Below are positions 8,215 through 15,402 of a stretch of DNA of 23,931 nt, in pieces; the first letter of the stretch is position 1, and every line of letters begins with the position of its first letter. This stretch comes from Treponema sp. (GTDB lineage Bacteria; Spirochaetota; Spirochaetia; Treponematales; Treponemataceae): positions 1 to 23,931 of the forward strand of contig JAFZWX010000196.1 of the NCBI GenBank assembly GCA_017617145.1. The letters run 5' to 3'. Below the pieces are notes generated by a model. The model was not told where the DNA came from, searched no databases, and worked only from the letters and a program-made list of their open reading frames with translations. A program made the translations under genes and the position numbers.

Positions 8215-8220
8215 ATTATA
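8215..8220 (-). promoter_or_regulatory. -10 box of the DUF1266 operon, predicted leaderless
   Basis: A perfect TATAAT on the minus strand lies 6 nt before the ATG at 8208. The -35 region is weak (AT-rich, near 8237-8243). There is no ribosome binding site before the ATG. Confidence 0.45.
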
Positions 8221-8244
8221 ACATAGAATTAGAGGAAATAAATA

Positions 8245-8276
8245 TAAAAAAAGACCTCCGGTTCAAGCCCGGAGGT
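8245..8276 (-). terminator. Rho-independent terminator of pgk, made from a repeat
   Basis: Read on the minus strand, ACCTCCGG and CCGGAGGT pair around a 7 nt loop and are followed by CT and seven T residues. It lies about 50 bp after the pgk stop. The hairpin is the left half of the dispersed repeat also seen at 3541. Confidence 0.8.
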
Positions 8277-8311
8277 GACATGTGGATTGCTTCGCTTCGC
8301 TCGCAATGACG
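8252..8311. repeat. Composite REP-like repeat downstream of pgk
   Basis: Bases 8252-8283 match 3542-3573 with only two differences. The adjoining 8284-8311 contains a different palindrome, ATTGC...GCAAT around CTTCGCTTCGCTC. The second part is of a type that recurs in many bacterial genomes. Two REP-like units thus appear joined head to tail. Confidence 0.75.
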
Positions 8312-8322
8312 AAGCATGTTTT

Positions 8323-9594
8323 TTATTTTGTTGCAAGAATAGCAATACCTGGCAAGGTCTTTCCTTCGAGGAATTCGAGAGAAGCACCACCACCAGTAGA
8401 AACGTGGCTCATTTTGTCTGCAAGGTTGAACTTGTTTACAGCAGCAACTGAGTCACCACCACCAACTACAGTCATAGCACCGCGGCCGGTAGCATCGGCA
8501 ACAAGCTGAGCAACAGTAGCAGTTCCCTTTGCAAATGCATCAAACTCGAATACACCAACAGGTCCGTTCCATACAACAGACTTAGCTGTAGAAAGGACTT
8601 CTTTGTAAGCTTCGATTGTCTTAGGACCAACATCCATAGCCATAAGGTTGTCTGGAATATCAACACCGTCAACGGCAACTGGAGTAGCAGCAGCGTCAAA
8701 CTTGTCTGCAGCAACGTGGTCTACAGGAAGGACAATCTTAACTCCCTTAGCAGCAGCATCTGAAAGAAGCTTCTTTGCTGTGTCAATAAAATCGTCTTCT
8801 ACAAGAGAAATACCAACTTTGTGTCCCTGTGCCTTAAGGAATGTATAAGCCATACCACCACCAATTACGAGTGCAGAAGCGTTCTTCAAAAGAGATTCCA
8901 GAACGGCAATCTTAGAAGAAACCTTAGCACCACCAATAATTGCTACCTGTGGTTTTGGAGGATTTTCTACCATTGGCTGAATGTATTTTACTTCTTTTTC
9001 CATGAGGAAGCCGCCAACTGATTCAACTGGCATGAACTTAGCAATAGAAGCAGTAGAAGCCTGATCGCGGTGAGCTGTTCCGAAAGCATCGTTTACAAAG
9101 ATGTCTCCGTATGTAGCAAGTTCTTTTGCCATAATGTCGCGTTCTGCAGCATCCTTAGATGTTTCTTCTTTGTGGAAGCGAACGTTTTCGAGCATTGCAA
9201 CTGCACCTTCTGGCAACGCATCAATTGCAGCTTTCTGTCCAAGTGCATCTGGAAGGAATGTAACAGGCTTTCCGAGCTTTTCTGCAAAATAGTCTACAAC
9301 AGGCTTCATGCGGTTCTTTCCGTTGATGAACTTTTCTGCATCAGCGTCTGTCCAGGTTTTACCTGCTTTTTCTGCTTTTTCCTGAGCCTTTTTTACGTCC
9401 TTTTTAGGGTCACCAAGGTGGCTCATAAGAACGAGTGAGCGTGGGCTCTGTTCAAGAATGTATTTGATTGTAGGAAGAGCAGCCATGATACGAGTGTCGT
9501 CCTGAACTACTCCGTCCTTCATTGGTACGTTAAAGTCTACGCGCATGATAATGCGTTTGCCTTTCAAGTCTACGTCTTTTACGGTTTTAATCAT
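8323..9594 (-). CDS. pgk: Phosphoglycerate kinase
   Basis: A 423-residue cytoplasmic glycolytic enzyme that transfers phosphate between 1,3-bisphosphoglycerate and ADP. Family signatures are clear: [18 protein letters not shown] near the N-terminus, LMSHLGDPK with a short insertion after it, [32 protein letters not shown], the nucleotide-binding WNGPVGVFE, and GGGDSVAAV and [13 protein letters not shown] at the C-terminus. Length is normal. The start at 9594 is chosen because AGGAGA lies 7 nt upstream and the homologous N-terminus begins at MIKTVKD. An in-frame ATG at 9654 overlaps the -35 box and is rejected. Its high and regular codon bias compared with neighbours suits strong expression. 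It ends in a terminator built from a repeat. Confidence 0.98.
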   Translation of the reverse strand: MIKTVKDVDLKGKRIIMRVDFNVPMKDGVVQDDTRIMAALPTIKYILEQSPRSLVLMSHLGDPKKDVKKAQEKAEKAGKTWTDADAEKFINGKNRMKPVVDYFAEKLGKPVTFLPDALGQKAAIDALPEGAVAMLENVRFHKEETSKDAAERDIMAKELATYGDIFVNDAFGTAHRDQASTASIAKFMPVESVGGFLMEKEVKYIQPMVENPPKPQVAIIGGAKVSSKIAVLESLLKNASALVIGGGMAYTFLKAQGHKVGISLVEDDFIDTAKKLLSDAAAKGVKIVLPVDHVAADKFDAAATPVAVDGVDIPDNLMAMDVGPKTIEAYKEVLSTAKSVVWNGPVGVFEFDAFAKGTATVAQLVADATGRGAMTVVGGGDSVAAVNKFNLADKMSHVSTGGGASLEFLEGKTLPGIAILATK

Positions 9595-9625
9595 ACAATA
9601 TCTCCTATGTATATTATTAATATAG

Positions 9626-9654
9626 AATATAATGAAATTTGATAGGAAATTCAA
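9626..9654 (-). promoter_or_regulatory. Promoter of pgk
   Basis: On the minus strand TTGAAT (9649-9654), exactly 17 bp, then TATATT (9626-9631). The predicted leader of about 25 nt contains AGGAGA (9601-9606), a good ribosome binding site, so pgk unlike several neighbours is not leaderless. Confidence 0.6.
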
Positions 9655-9674
9655 TAAAAGTATGAAAACAAATG

Positions 9675-9804
9675 GAAAACAGACAGCTCCCGCAAAATCG
9701 GAACCCCAAACTGCGGCAAAGGCTGCTAGGAAAGATTTTTCTCGCTTCGCTCGGCAGCCGTTGATGCAGTTTGGTATTCCGATTTTGCTCCGCTGTCTGT
9801 TTTC
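9675..9804. repeat. Long imperfect palindrome B in a divergent promoter region
   Basis: The 13 bp ends (9675-9687 and 9792-9804) are perfect inverted copies. Pairing continues inward through CAAAATCGGAA and CCAAACTGC on the left arm to a central GGCTGC (9721-9726) with GCAGCC (9754-9759). The stem is interrupted at GCTCCCGC (9686-9693) facing GCTCCGC (9787-9793). On the minus strand this is GGA facing GGGA between GC pairs, the same kind of bulge as in elements A and C. It lies between the pgk promoter and the radical SAM gene promoter, outside both expected transcripts. Confidence 0.85.
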
Positions 9805-9869
9805 AGTTTGGTTCTAGTTGATTAAAATTTTTTACTCTTTTATTATTTATTAAAACAATATTTATATGT

Positions 9870-9875
9870 TATTAT
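9870..9875 (+). promoter_or_regulatory. -10 box of the radical SAM gene, predicted leaderless
   Basis: TATTAT (5 of 6 to consensus) lies 7 nt before the GTG start at 9883. The -35 region is poor, and no ribosome binding site precedes the GTG. Confidence 0.35.
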
Positions 9876-9882
9876 TAAAACC

Positions 9883-10755
9883 GTGAAACGACATACCTTT
9901 TTTCCCAGAGAGATTATTTTTTCGTGTACTAGTGCCTGCAATTTGAAGTGTGAGCATTGTTTTGTTGATAAAAGTCCGCGCAGGCTGGAGATTTCGCAGG
10001 CTCTGGCATTTCTTGATGGTTGCGTAAAGAGCGAAAGTCCTATTGAGCGCGTTGGGTTTACTGGTGGGGAGCCGTTTTTGTATATGGAGTTTCTTATCCA
10101 AGTCAGCAGTGCGGTGATTTCTCATGACCTGCTTTTTGATCAGATTATGACTAACGGCGACTGGTGGCGCGATGAAAAGGAACTTTACGATAAACTACAA
10201 TCTCTTTACGATGCAGGCTATGACGGAAAAATCGGGCTCAGTTGGGATGAATATCACGGGCAGTCGGTAGAACGAATGACAACTTTTATAAAAGCCGTAC
10301 AGGAAATTTTCGGAGAAGAGAGTATAAATATTCAAAAAGTAACATCTTCTGGAGCCCTTCGACCCCTTCGAGAGCCTCAGGGATCGCTAAAAAATATTCC
10401 TGTCTACACCCTTCCCCGCACCTACCCGTCTGAGGACCCGCGTGCCTGGAAATCACGACGATGGTTTAAAGAAGATTACTGTGAAGGTCCGGGACAAATT
10501 CTTTATGTACATACCGACGGAAACATTGCTCCCTGCTGCGGTTTTGCAAATGAAAATCAGGCTCTTTTTATAGGCAACATCACCGACAGTTTCGAAAAAA
10601 TCATGCAGAACGCTGCCGGTAATAAGATGGTTCAACTTTGTTTTACAAAAGGGCTTTCGCATTATCGACGCTTTAAAAAGTTTCCTGGAAAAACTTCGGA
10701 TATTTGTACTTTTTGTGATTATTTGTGTAAATCGCAGACTTTACTGCAGCAATAA
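9883..10755 (+). CDS. Radical SAM/SPASM-type protein of unknown substrate
   Basis: 290 residues. The radical SAM cluster motif is CxxxCxxC at C19, C23 and C26, followed by TGGEPFL (60-66), which binds SAM. The C-terminal part carries C200, C218-C219, C253 and C275-x2-C278-x3-C282, consistent with a SPASM-like or twitch domain holding an extra iron-sulfur cluster. Such enzymes modify peptides or mature other enzymes, but no precursor peptide or partner gene is adjacent, so the substrate is open. The gene starts with GTG at 9883; C19 would be too near the N-terminus for any later start. Residues 157-169 (GALRPLREPQGSL) are encoded by a repeat-like insertion. The gene stands alone between a palindrome and a bidirectional terminator. 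Confidence 0.85.
   Translation: MKRHTFFPREIIFSCTSACNLKCEHCFVDKSPRRLEISQALAFLDGCVKSESPIERVGFTGGEPFLYMEFLIQVSSAVISHDLLFDQIMTNGDWWRDEKELYDKLQSLYDAGYDGKIGLSWDEYHGQSVERMTTFIKAVQEIFGEESINIQKVTSSGALRPLREPQGSLKNIPVYTLPRTYPSEDPRAWKSRRWFKEDYCEGPGQILYVHTDGNIAPCCGFANENQALFIGNITDSFEKIMQNAAGNKMVQLCFTKGLSHYRRFKKFPGKTSDICTFCDYLCKSQTLLQQ
10351..10388. repeat. REP-like palindrome inside the radical SAM gene
   Basis: The sequence CCCTTCGAGAGCCTCAGGG (10364-10382) folds as CCCT, 2 nt bulge, GAG, loop, CTC, AGGG, and is preceded by a second CCCTTCGA copy (10355-10362). It is GC-rich compared with the surrounding gene and resembles the widespread CCCTTCGACAAGCTCAGGG family of repeats. It is translated in frame as residues 157-169. 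Confidence 0.6.
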
Positions 10756-10761
10756 CAAAAA

Positions 10762-10789
10762 AACCGCACCAGTAAAAACCAGTGCGGTT
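10762..10789. terminator. Bidirectional terminator between convergent genes
   Basis: AACCGCAC (10762-10769) pairs with GTGCGGTT (10782-10789) around a 12 nt loop. Read on the minus strand it is followed by a run of seven T residues, a strong terminator for the lipoprotein gene at 10825-11580. On the plus strand it follows the radical SAM stop but lacks a T-run. Confidence 0.85.
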
Positions 10790-10824
10790 ATGTATATTAA
10801 AAGATTTGTAAAAGAATCGGATTA

Positions 10825-11580
10825 TTATTTAGCATCGTAATATGTTGTTTCTATAGGAACATAGCTAAAGTCAATGTCTTCTTCTTCTGGCAAAAGGATT
10901 GTTGACATAAGCTTTTCAGAAAGCACATCCTTAAGGAAGGTTGTCTGATCATCATTATCCTGTACATCATCCATAGCTTGAGCAATCTGGCGTTCATACA
11001 AATCTTTATCAAGTGTATAAACTACATAGTATGTATATTCATAGTTGTAATCAGTTGCAAGAAGCTTCTTTGTATTTGCGTCAACTTTTGGTGTACGTGT
11101 TTTAATCCAGTAGTAATCTTCTTTTGAAAGTCCGTTCAAAGTAACATTTGTCATTGTAGCAGAATAAATCTTTGCTGCTTTTACCTTCTGCTGCTCCTCT
11201 GTCTGGCGAACTTCCATTTCTGACTGAACAGTCTGTGCGATTGTCTGTTCAATTGAAGAGGCAATTTCGGCACGTGCATCAACCTGATCGGTCCAGGCCT
11301 TCAGGAAGTCAAGATCTGTACCTTTATTCTGAAGAATAAATACCTGTTTGCTGTTAGGAATATCAAGCGATTTACGAACACGTTTTTCGGAACCATCACC
11401 AATAGCAATTACCCAGTCTGGAACAGCAGAACCAAGCGCAAGTCCCTGATAATCAATAACCTCTGGTGTTCCAGTATTCATAACCGGTTCTTCACCCTTC
11501 AACTTTAAAGTTGAACCACATGAGGCAAGCAAGCCTCCCAATGCCAAAACAGTCAGAACTGATACAATAAATCTTTTCAT
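10825..11580 (-). CDS. Lipoprotein, LPP20-like
   Basis: 251 residues. A lipoprotein signal peptide ends in LLASC with C21 as the acylated residue. The mature protein contains PDWVIAIGDG near residue 55, a helix rich in Ala and Gln (about 98-145), and YYVVYTLDKDLYERQIAQA near 185-205. The W..a.G.....A order is reminiscent of LPP20/FlgT-type envelope lipoproteins, as in the gene at 21385, but similarity between the two is weak. The acidic C-terminus (LPEEEDIDF) is unusual. AGGAG 7 nt before the ATG sits in the loop of a small hairpin. It is preceded by a cysteine desulfurase gene on the same strand, 106 bp upstream, and is probably a separate unit. Confidence 0.85.
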   Translation of the reverse strand: MKRFIVSVLTVLALGGLLASCGSTLKLKGEEPVMNTGTPEVIDYQGLALGSAVPDWVIAIGDGSEKRVRKSLDIPNSKQVFILQNKGTDLDFLKAWTDQVDARAEIASSIEQTIAQTVQSEMEVRQTEEQQKVKAAKIYSATMTNVTLNGLSKEDYYWIKTRTPKVDANTKKLLATDYNYEYTYYVVYTLDKDLYERQIAQAMDDVQDNDDQTTFLKDVLSEKLMSTILLPEEEDIDFSYVPIETTYYDAK

Positions 11581-11615
11581 TTTACATCTCCTGTAAAAGA
11601 CCAGTGATGGTCTTT
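11581..11615 (-). promoter_or_regulatory. Hairpins around the ribosome binding site of the lipoprotein gene
   Basis: On the minus strand TTTACA and TGTAAA (11592-11597 and 11581-11586) pair around GGAGA, which is the ribosome binding site, and the ATG follows directly. An adjoining 8 bp stem (11596-11603 with 11608-11615, loop TCAC) shares two bases with it, so the two helices partly compete. Confidence 0.45.
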
Positions 11616-11686
11616 GTTTTCATCGTTATCTATATAAATAAAAACTCAGAAGATAAAAGGTAACAAAAAAATTAAAAAAAATCTGA

Positions 11687-12826
11687 TTATTTATTAAACT
11701 GACAATTTACTTTGCGTACTGCTTCAAAAAGTTCATCCATTGCTTTTGGTGTTGTATGCGGACCAAAACTGAATCTTACAGCATTCTCGCTTATCTGCGC
11801 ATTAACATGCATAGCTTCAAGAACAGGCCGTTTATTTTTCTTCGAAGAGCAGGCGCTTCCTGTAGAAATATAAAAGCCCTTTGAATCAAGAGCACGAAGC
11901 ATTACATTACCCGGAATATGTTCAAATGAAGCCTGAACAACATACGGAGAAAACAAATCGGCGTTTTGAAGTCGGCCTTCCGGAACAATACTGCATCCTT
12001 TAAGACTTGAAAGCTTTTCTATAAATGTCTGTGTTGCTGCTTTTTGTTTGGAATTGTCTTTATTATAGTAACGTTCAAGACAAAGTGAAAAAGCAACAGC
12101 ACCAAGAACATTCTCTGTTCCGCTTCGAATACCCTTTTCCTGACCACCACCGCGCAGAAATACCTCTATAGAATCTTTCATATAAAGAATTCCTATCCCT
12201 CTAGGCCCGCAGATTTTATGAGAGCTTAACGCAGCAGAATCAATCCCCGGATAAGCCAGATTCAAATTGATTTTTCCGGCAGCCTGAACACAATCTACAT
12301 GAAATTTAGGCTTACGTTTACCTTTTGAGAACCGGGTTATTGCATCTGCTATTTCATAAATAGGCTGAATAGAACCAGTTTCGTTATTAACAGCCATTAC
12401 ACACACAAGTGTTGTATCATTTGTAAGAGAATTCAAAACTGACTGGGCTGTAATAATTCCGTTTTTATCAGAAGCCAGCTGAACCACATTCCAACCGCAG
12501 TTTTTTAGCACAAGAGCCTGTTCCCTAACCGCAGGATGTTCGATTGAGCTTATTAATACAGTTCCTTTTGCAGGTTTTGCAAGTTGGGCTAAAAGAGGAA
12601 TTTGATCACTTTCAGTTCCGCCAGAAGTAAAATAAACAGTAGAAGCACTCACACCTAAAGCTTTTGCAGCTCGTTCGCGCGATTGTTCTAATAAATTACG
12701 TGCATTTTTACCAACAGTATGTGTGCTTGAAGGATTTCCCCAATTGCTTAAAGAAAGTTCAACAGCCTGTTTTAAAATATCTTCATCAACAGGACTTGTT
12801 GCAGCCCAATCAAAATAATGTTCCAT
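11687..12826 (-). CDS. Cysteine desulfurase, NifS/IscS family
   Basis: A 379-residue PLP enzyme that removes sulfur from cysteine as a persulfide for iron-sulfur cluster or thiolation pathways. Key residues are present: FDWAATSPVD at the N-terminus, SGGTESD (68-74), H97, NNETG (147-151), HVDCVQAAGK (176-185), the PLP lysine K204 in SSHKICGPRG, and the active-site cysteine C326 in STGSACSS. Length is in the normal range. It starts 14 nt after the stop of the exported protein gene upstream, with AAGGAT as weak ribosome binding site, so they share a transcript. No IscU or thiI gene is adjacent, so which sulfur pathway it feeds is not shown here. Confidence 0.93.
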   Translation of the reverse strand: MEHYFDWAATSPVDEDILKQAVELSLSNWGNPSSTHTVGKNARNLLEQSRERAAKALGVSASTVYFTSGGTESDQIPLLAQLAKPAKGTVLISSIEHPAVREQALVLKNCGWNVVQLASDKNGIITAQSVLNSLTNDTTLVCVMAVNNETGSIQPIYEIADAITRFSKGKRKPKFHVDCVQAAGKINLNLAYPGIDSAALSSHKICGPRGIGILYMKDSIEVFLRGGGQEKGIRSGTENVLGAVAFSLCLERYYNKDNSKQKAATQTFIEKLSSLKGCSIVPEGRLQNADLFSPYVVQASFEHIPGNVMLRALDSKGFYISTGSACSSKKNKRPVLEAMHVNAQISENAVRFSFGPHTTPKAMDELFEAVRKVNCQFNK

Positions 12827-12840
12827 TTTACAAGATATCC

Positions 12841-13455
12841 TTAGTAGGTCTTGTCCATCTGCTGAAGTTCTTCTATGTTCTTTTTAAGGCGTTCAATTTC
12901 GCGGGTAAGCATGCGTTCATAATCAAGGTCTCCCGAAACTATTCGTGCATTTTCATCTTCCCACGCCTGTTTGTCTGTTATAAAAAGAAAGTTAAACGAA
13001 GGCGCACTTGCTTTTTCACACCAGACTTTTGCTTCCTGCCAGTAGTACAAGCCTGCTTCATAACAAGATAACGCTTTTTCCATATTTCGTAAATATTCAT
13101 CTTTCCACGGAGAATCGTAAAAATAAATACATTTCTTGTCATAGGTTCTGCCAAGACGCAAATGCTGTTCAATAAGCTTAAGGTTTATATGCATTTGAAA
13201 AAGATAGCGGTATTTTTCCCATTGTTTTTCGCTTTCAATCTTAAAATCAACATACTGAGGATTACAAAAATCAGCCTCTGCAGCTTTTTCGAGCCAATAA
13301 ATGTTTTCTATACAATCATCAGGATACTGCTGGTAATGAACATGATATAATTTGTACCAGTCTTCCTTATATTTGACCATATATGCATGAGTTGGCGTAA
13401 GAGGAACAGAAAAAAGAATGCCTGCAAAAACTAAAATTAAAAGAAGCTTTTTCAC
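12841..13455 (-). CDS. Exported conserved protein of unknown function
   Basis: 204 residues. A signal peptide with likely cleavage after THA (residues 22-24) is followed by a mainly helical, aromatic-rich protein. It contains many Trp, Tyr and Cys residues and repeated patterns such as YLRNMEKALSCYEAGLYYW and YWLEKAAEADF, suggesting TPR-like helical pairs. The C-terminal 35 residues form an amphipathic coiled coil (MLTREIERLKKNIEELQQM). I do not recognise a named family. The start is GTG at 13455, six bases after a GATAAT -10 box and with no ribosome binding site. The next gene in the operon is the cysteine desulfurase, an unexplained pairing. Confidence 0.75.
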   Translation of the reverse strand: MKKLLLILVFAGILFSVPLTPTHAYMVKYKEDWYKLYHVHYQQYPDDCIENIYWLEKAAEADFCNPQYVDFKIESEKQWEKYRYLFQMHINLKLIEQHLRLGRTYDKKCIYFYDSPWKDEYLRNMEKALSCYEAGLYYWQEAKVWCEKASAPSFNFLFITDKQAWEDENARIVSGDLDYERMLTREIERLKKNIEELQQMDKTY

Positions 13456-13461
13456 AACTCT

Positions 13462-13467
13462 ATTATC
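13462..13467 (-). promoter_or_regulatory. -10 box of the operon at 13455, predicted leaderless
   Basis: GATAAT (5 of 6 to consensus) on the minus strand is 6 nt from the GTG start at 13455. The -35 region is not clear. Confidence 0.4.
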
Positions 13468-13525
13468 GGATTTTTTTTTAACTAAGTTAGAAGAAATAAT
13501 ACTTTTATAACAACCTTTTTTTCAT

Positions 13526-13531
13526 TATAAT
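13526..13531 (+). promoter_or_regulatory. -10 box of the propeller-barrel gene, predicted leaderless
   Basis: A perfect TATAAT lies 7 nt before the ATG at 13539, with TTTATA (13504-13509; 4 of 6) as possible -35 at 16 bp. There is no ribosome binding site. It is back to back with the promoter at 13462 in an 83 bp divergent gap. Confidence 0.5.
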
Positions 13532-13538
13532 AATTTTA

Positions 13539-15341
13539 ATGTTCCTGAATATTAATACAAAAAAAAGATTTTTTCTTTTTGCAGTGCTGCTTATTTTATC
13601 AGTAGAACTTTGTGCACAATCGCTTAAAATTCCAATGATTAAAAGTGATAAAAAAGTAAACAGCCTTGCATGGAGCCTTGATTCTTCCCTTTTTGCATAT
13701 ACCGATGGAACAGATATTGTAATTCGTGATTCAGATCAGTTTTTTGTAAGGCACACAATTACTACACCATATAAAAACATCCTTCAAATAAAATTTGTTG
13801 ACCCGATTTTTGATGATTCAGAAGAAGACCGCCAATATATTCTTTTAGTAACAGATACAAATATCATTGAAATCCGCCAGTTATACTTTTTTTCTGATGA
13901 TATTGGAAACAAGCTTTGTGCTGATAATCTGATTTTTCAACTGCAGGGAACAGAAGACATAAAAGCCTGTTCTTTTACAAGTACCCCTGATATCCGCTTT
14001 ATTGCACTTGGTTATGAAGACGGTTCCTTTACTTTATATAACTACAACACAATTTCGGAAGAATATATAGAAGAAGGTTATGAAATTGGAGAAACCCCGC
14101 TTACTTCAATTGATATAAGTACAAATCAGGATATGCTTTTAACCTGTACAGATAACGGAATTATATATATCTGGAACAATAAAATGGAAGCACTTGCGGC
14201 TTTTGCTTATGATGATGAGTTTATGCAGCAGGTTTGCTTTAATAACGATGAAGACTATCCTCTGTTGTTTGCAGTTTCAGAAAACTCTCTTGCAAAATAC
14301 AATATTAATGCAAGACAAAAGAAAGATTCCCTGATTACGACAGATAATCCCATTAAAGATTTTTCAGTTTCAGTCGACAGAAAAACAGCGCTTGTCCTTG
14401 ATGACACAGATACATTAAATGTTTTCAATCTTGATAATTCAGATTATATTGGTTTTATTCCACATTTTTCTTTAAGCCCTATAACACAATATCAGATTGA
14501 TTTAACACAATCAAAATTCCTTATATCGCATGAAGATAATACAATTTTTATTCTTGAAATAAGTAAAGTTCTTTTTCCTAAAAATGCCAAGCTCCCTAAT
14601 GCCGATTTAATTCACATGGATGAAGATGATGCACTTAAAAAATTATATGAAGAAGAACCGGAAGAAGACACAGAGTCAGGAAGCGGAACTGGTACTGGAA
14701 CCGGCACAGAAACAGGAACAATTGCAGGCGATGAAGAAACTGTACCTGTAACAGGCGAAACAGAAGACGGTAAACATCTTTATGAAGCACTTGCCATGAT
14801 TCGCTACAAAAACTCAGACACAATCAGCTTCAGATTAAAAGGTTCTGTAACTCCAGGCCCATACATTTGGGGAGCAAGTTTTGCAGCAGGTTACATTGCC
14901 TATAGATTTATTCAGCCGTTCTATTTTGGAGGCTTCATGGAACCACATGTGGGCTTCCCTCAAAAGGATTTTCCATATACCTATGCAATGGATGGCGCAA
15001 CAATTGCAAATCCATTAATAATTGGTGGAAAATTCTATTTTCCGTTTGGACTTTGTGTATACCCTTTCCAGAAAAACATAGAATTCTTTGTAGATTTTGC
15101 CCCGGGAATTGTATTCAACATGCTCTGGAACACAAAATTTGATAACGCCATTACAAGTAACCTTTACACAGGCTTTTACGGAGCACTTAGAACAGGCATT
15201 ACCTACAAAAACTTTTCTGTCTTCATTGAAGGAAATTACGATGCCATTCTTGGATTTGGTGTAAGCATTGGAATTGGCTACAATATTAATATAATCTTTA
15301 ATAAAACAATCGAAGATGAAGATCCGTCACTGGAAGAATAA
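13539..15341 (+). CDS. Exported beta-propeller fused to an outer-membrane-type barrel
   Basis: 600 residues. A signal peptide ends at LCA (26) before QSL. Residues about 37-350 contain WD40-like blades, for example VNSLAWSLDSSLFAYTDGTDIVIRD, ADNLIFQL...FIALGYEDGSFTLYN and LLTCTDNGIIYIWNN. A flexible linker rich in Gly, Thr, Ser and Glu follows at about 375-410. The last 180 residues alternate hydrophobic and polar positions with many aromatic and glycine residues (YIWGASFAAGYIAYRF, FFVDFAPGIVFNM, YGALRTGITYKNFSVFIEG, GFGVSIGIGYNINIIF). This is typical of a small outer-membrane barrel. The plausible topology is a propeller in the periplasm, or displayed outside, tethered by the linker to a barrel. 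The last residues are acidic, not the usual aromatic terminus. The propeller-barrel combination is unusual as far as I know, and the function is unknown. Confidence 0.8.
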   Translation: MFLNINTKKRFFLFAVLLILSVELCAQSLKIPMIKSDKKVNSLAWSLDSSLFAYTDGTDIVIRDSDQFFVRHTITTPYKNILQIKFVDPIFDDSEEDRQYILLVTDTNIIEIRQLYFFSDDIGNKLCADNLIFQLQGTEDIKACSFTSTPDIRFIALGYEDGSFTLYNYNTISEEYIEEGYEIGETPLTSIDISTNQDMLLTCTDNGIIYIWNNKMEALAAFAYDDEFMQQVCFNNDEDYPLLFAVSENSLAKYNINARQKKDSLITTDNPIKDFSVSVDRKTALVLDDTDTLNVFNLDNSDYIGFIPHFSLSPITQYQIDLTQSKFLISHEDNTIFILEISKVLFPKNAKLPNADLIHMDEDDALKKLYEEEPEEDTESGSGTGTGTGTETGTIAGDEETVPVTGETEDGKHLYEALAMIRYKNSDTISFRLKGSVTPGPYIWGASFAAGYIAYRFIQPFYFGGFMEPHVGFPQKDFPYTYAMDGATIANPLIIGGKFYFPFGLCVYPFQKNIEFFVDFAPGIVFNMLWNTKFDNAITSNLYTGFYGALRTGITYKNFSVFIEGNYDAILGFGVSIGIGYNINIIFNKTIEDEDPSLEE

Positions 15342-15377
15342 AAAAAATCCCTTTTGGCGGGCAAAAGGGATTTTTTT
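15341..15377. terminator. Bidirectional terminator between convergent genes
   Basis: A perfect 15 bp stem (15341-15355 with 15363-15377), loop GGCGGGC, has A-runs on one side and T-runs on the other. It can act in both directions, for the propeller-barrel gene (whose stop overlaps the first base) and for the lipoprotein operon ending at 15403. Confidence 0.9.
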
Positions 15378-15402
15378 GAAAAAAGATTAATTACTGAAAA
15401 AC

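Noticed and set aside
8821..9438. Plus-strand frames opposite pgk
   Set aside because: They are complementary shadows of a highly biased, conserved gene with no start signals of their own.
9595..9654. N-terminal extension of pgk by 20 codons
   Set aside because: It would overlap the -10 and -35 boxes, lacks family similarity, and the ATG at 9594 has a clear AGGAGA upstream.
9632..9817. Small plus-strand frame of 61 codons
   Set aside because: It is simply the translation of palindrome B; composition follows the inverted repeat and there is no ribosome binding site.
14680..14730. Gly/Thr-coding tandem repeat as a phase-variable tract
   Set aside because: The repeats are in-frame codon-level low complexity with variable codons, so slippage would not obviously switch the frame.
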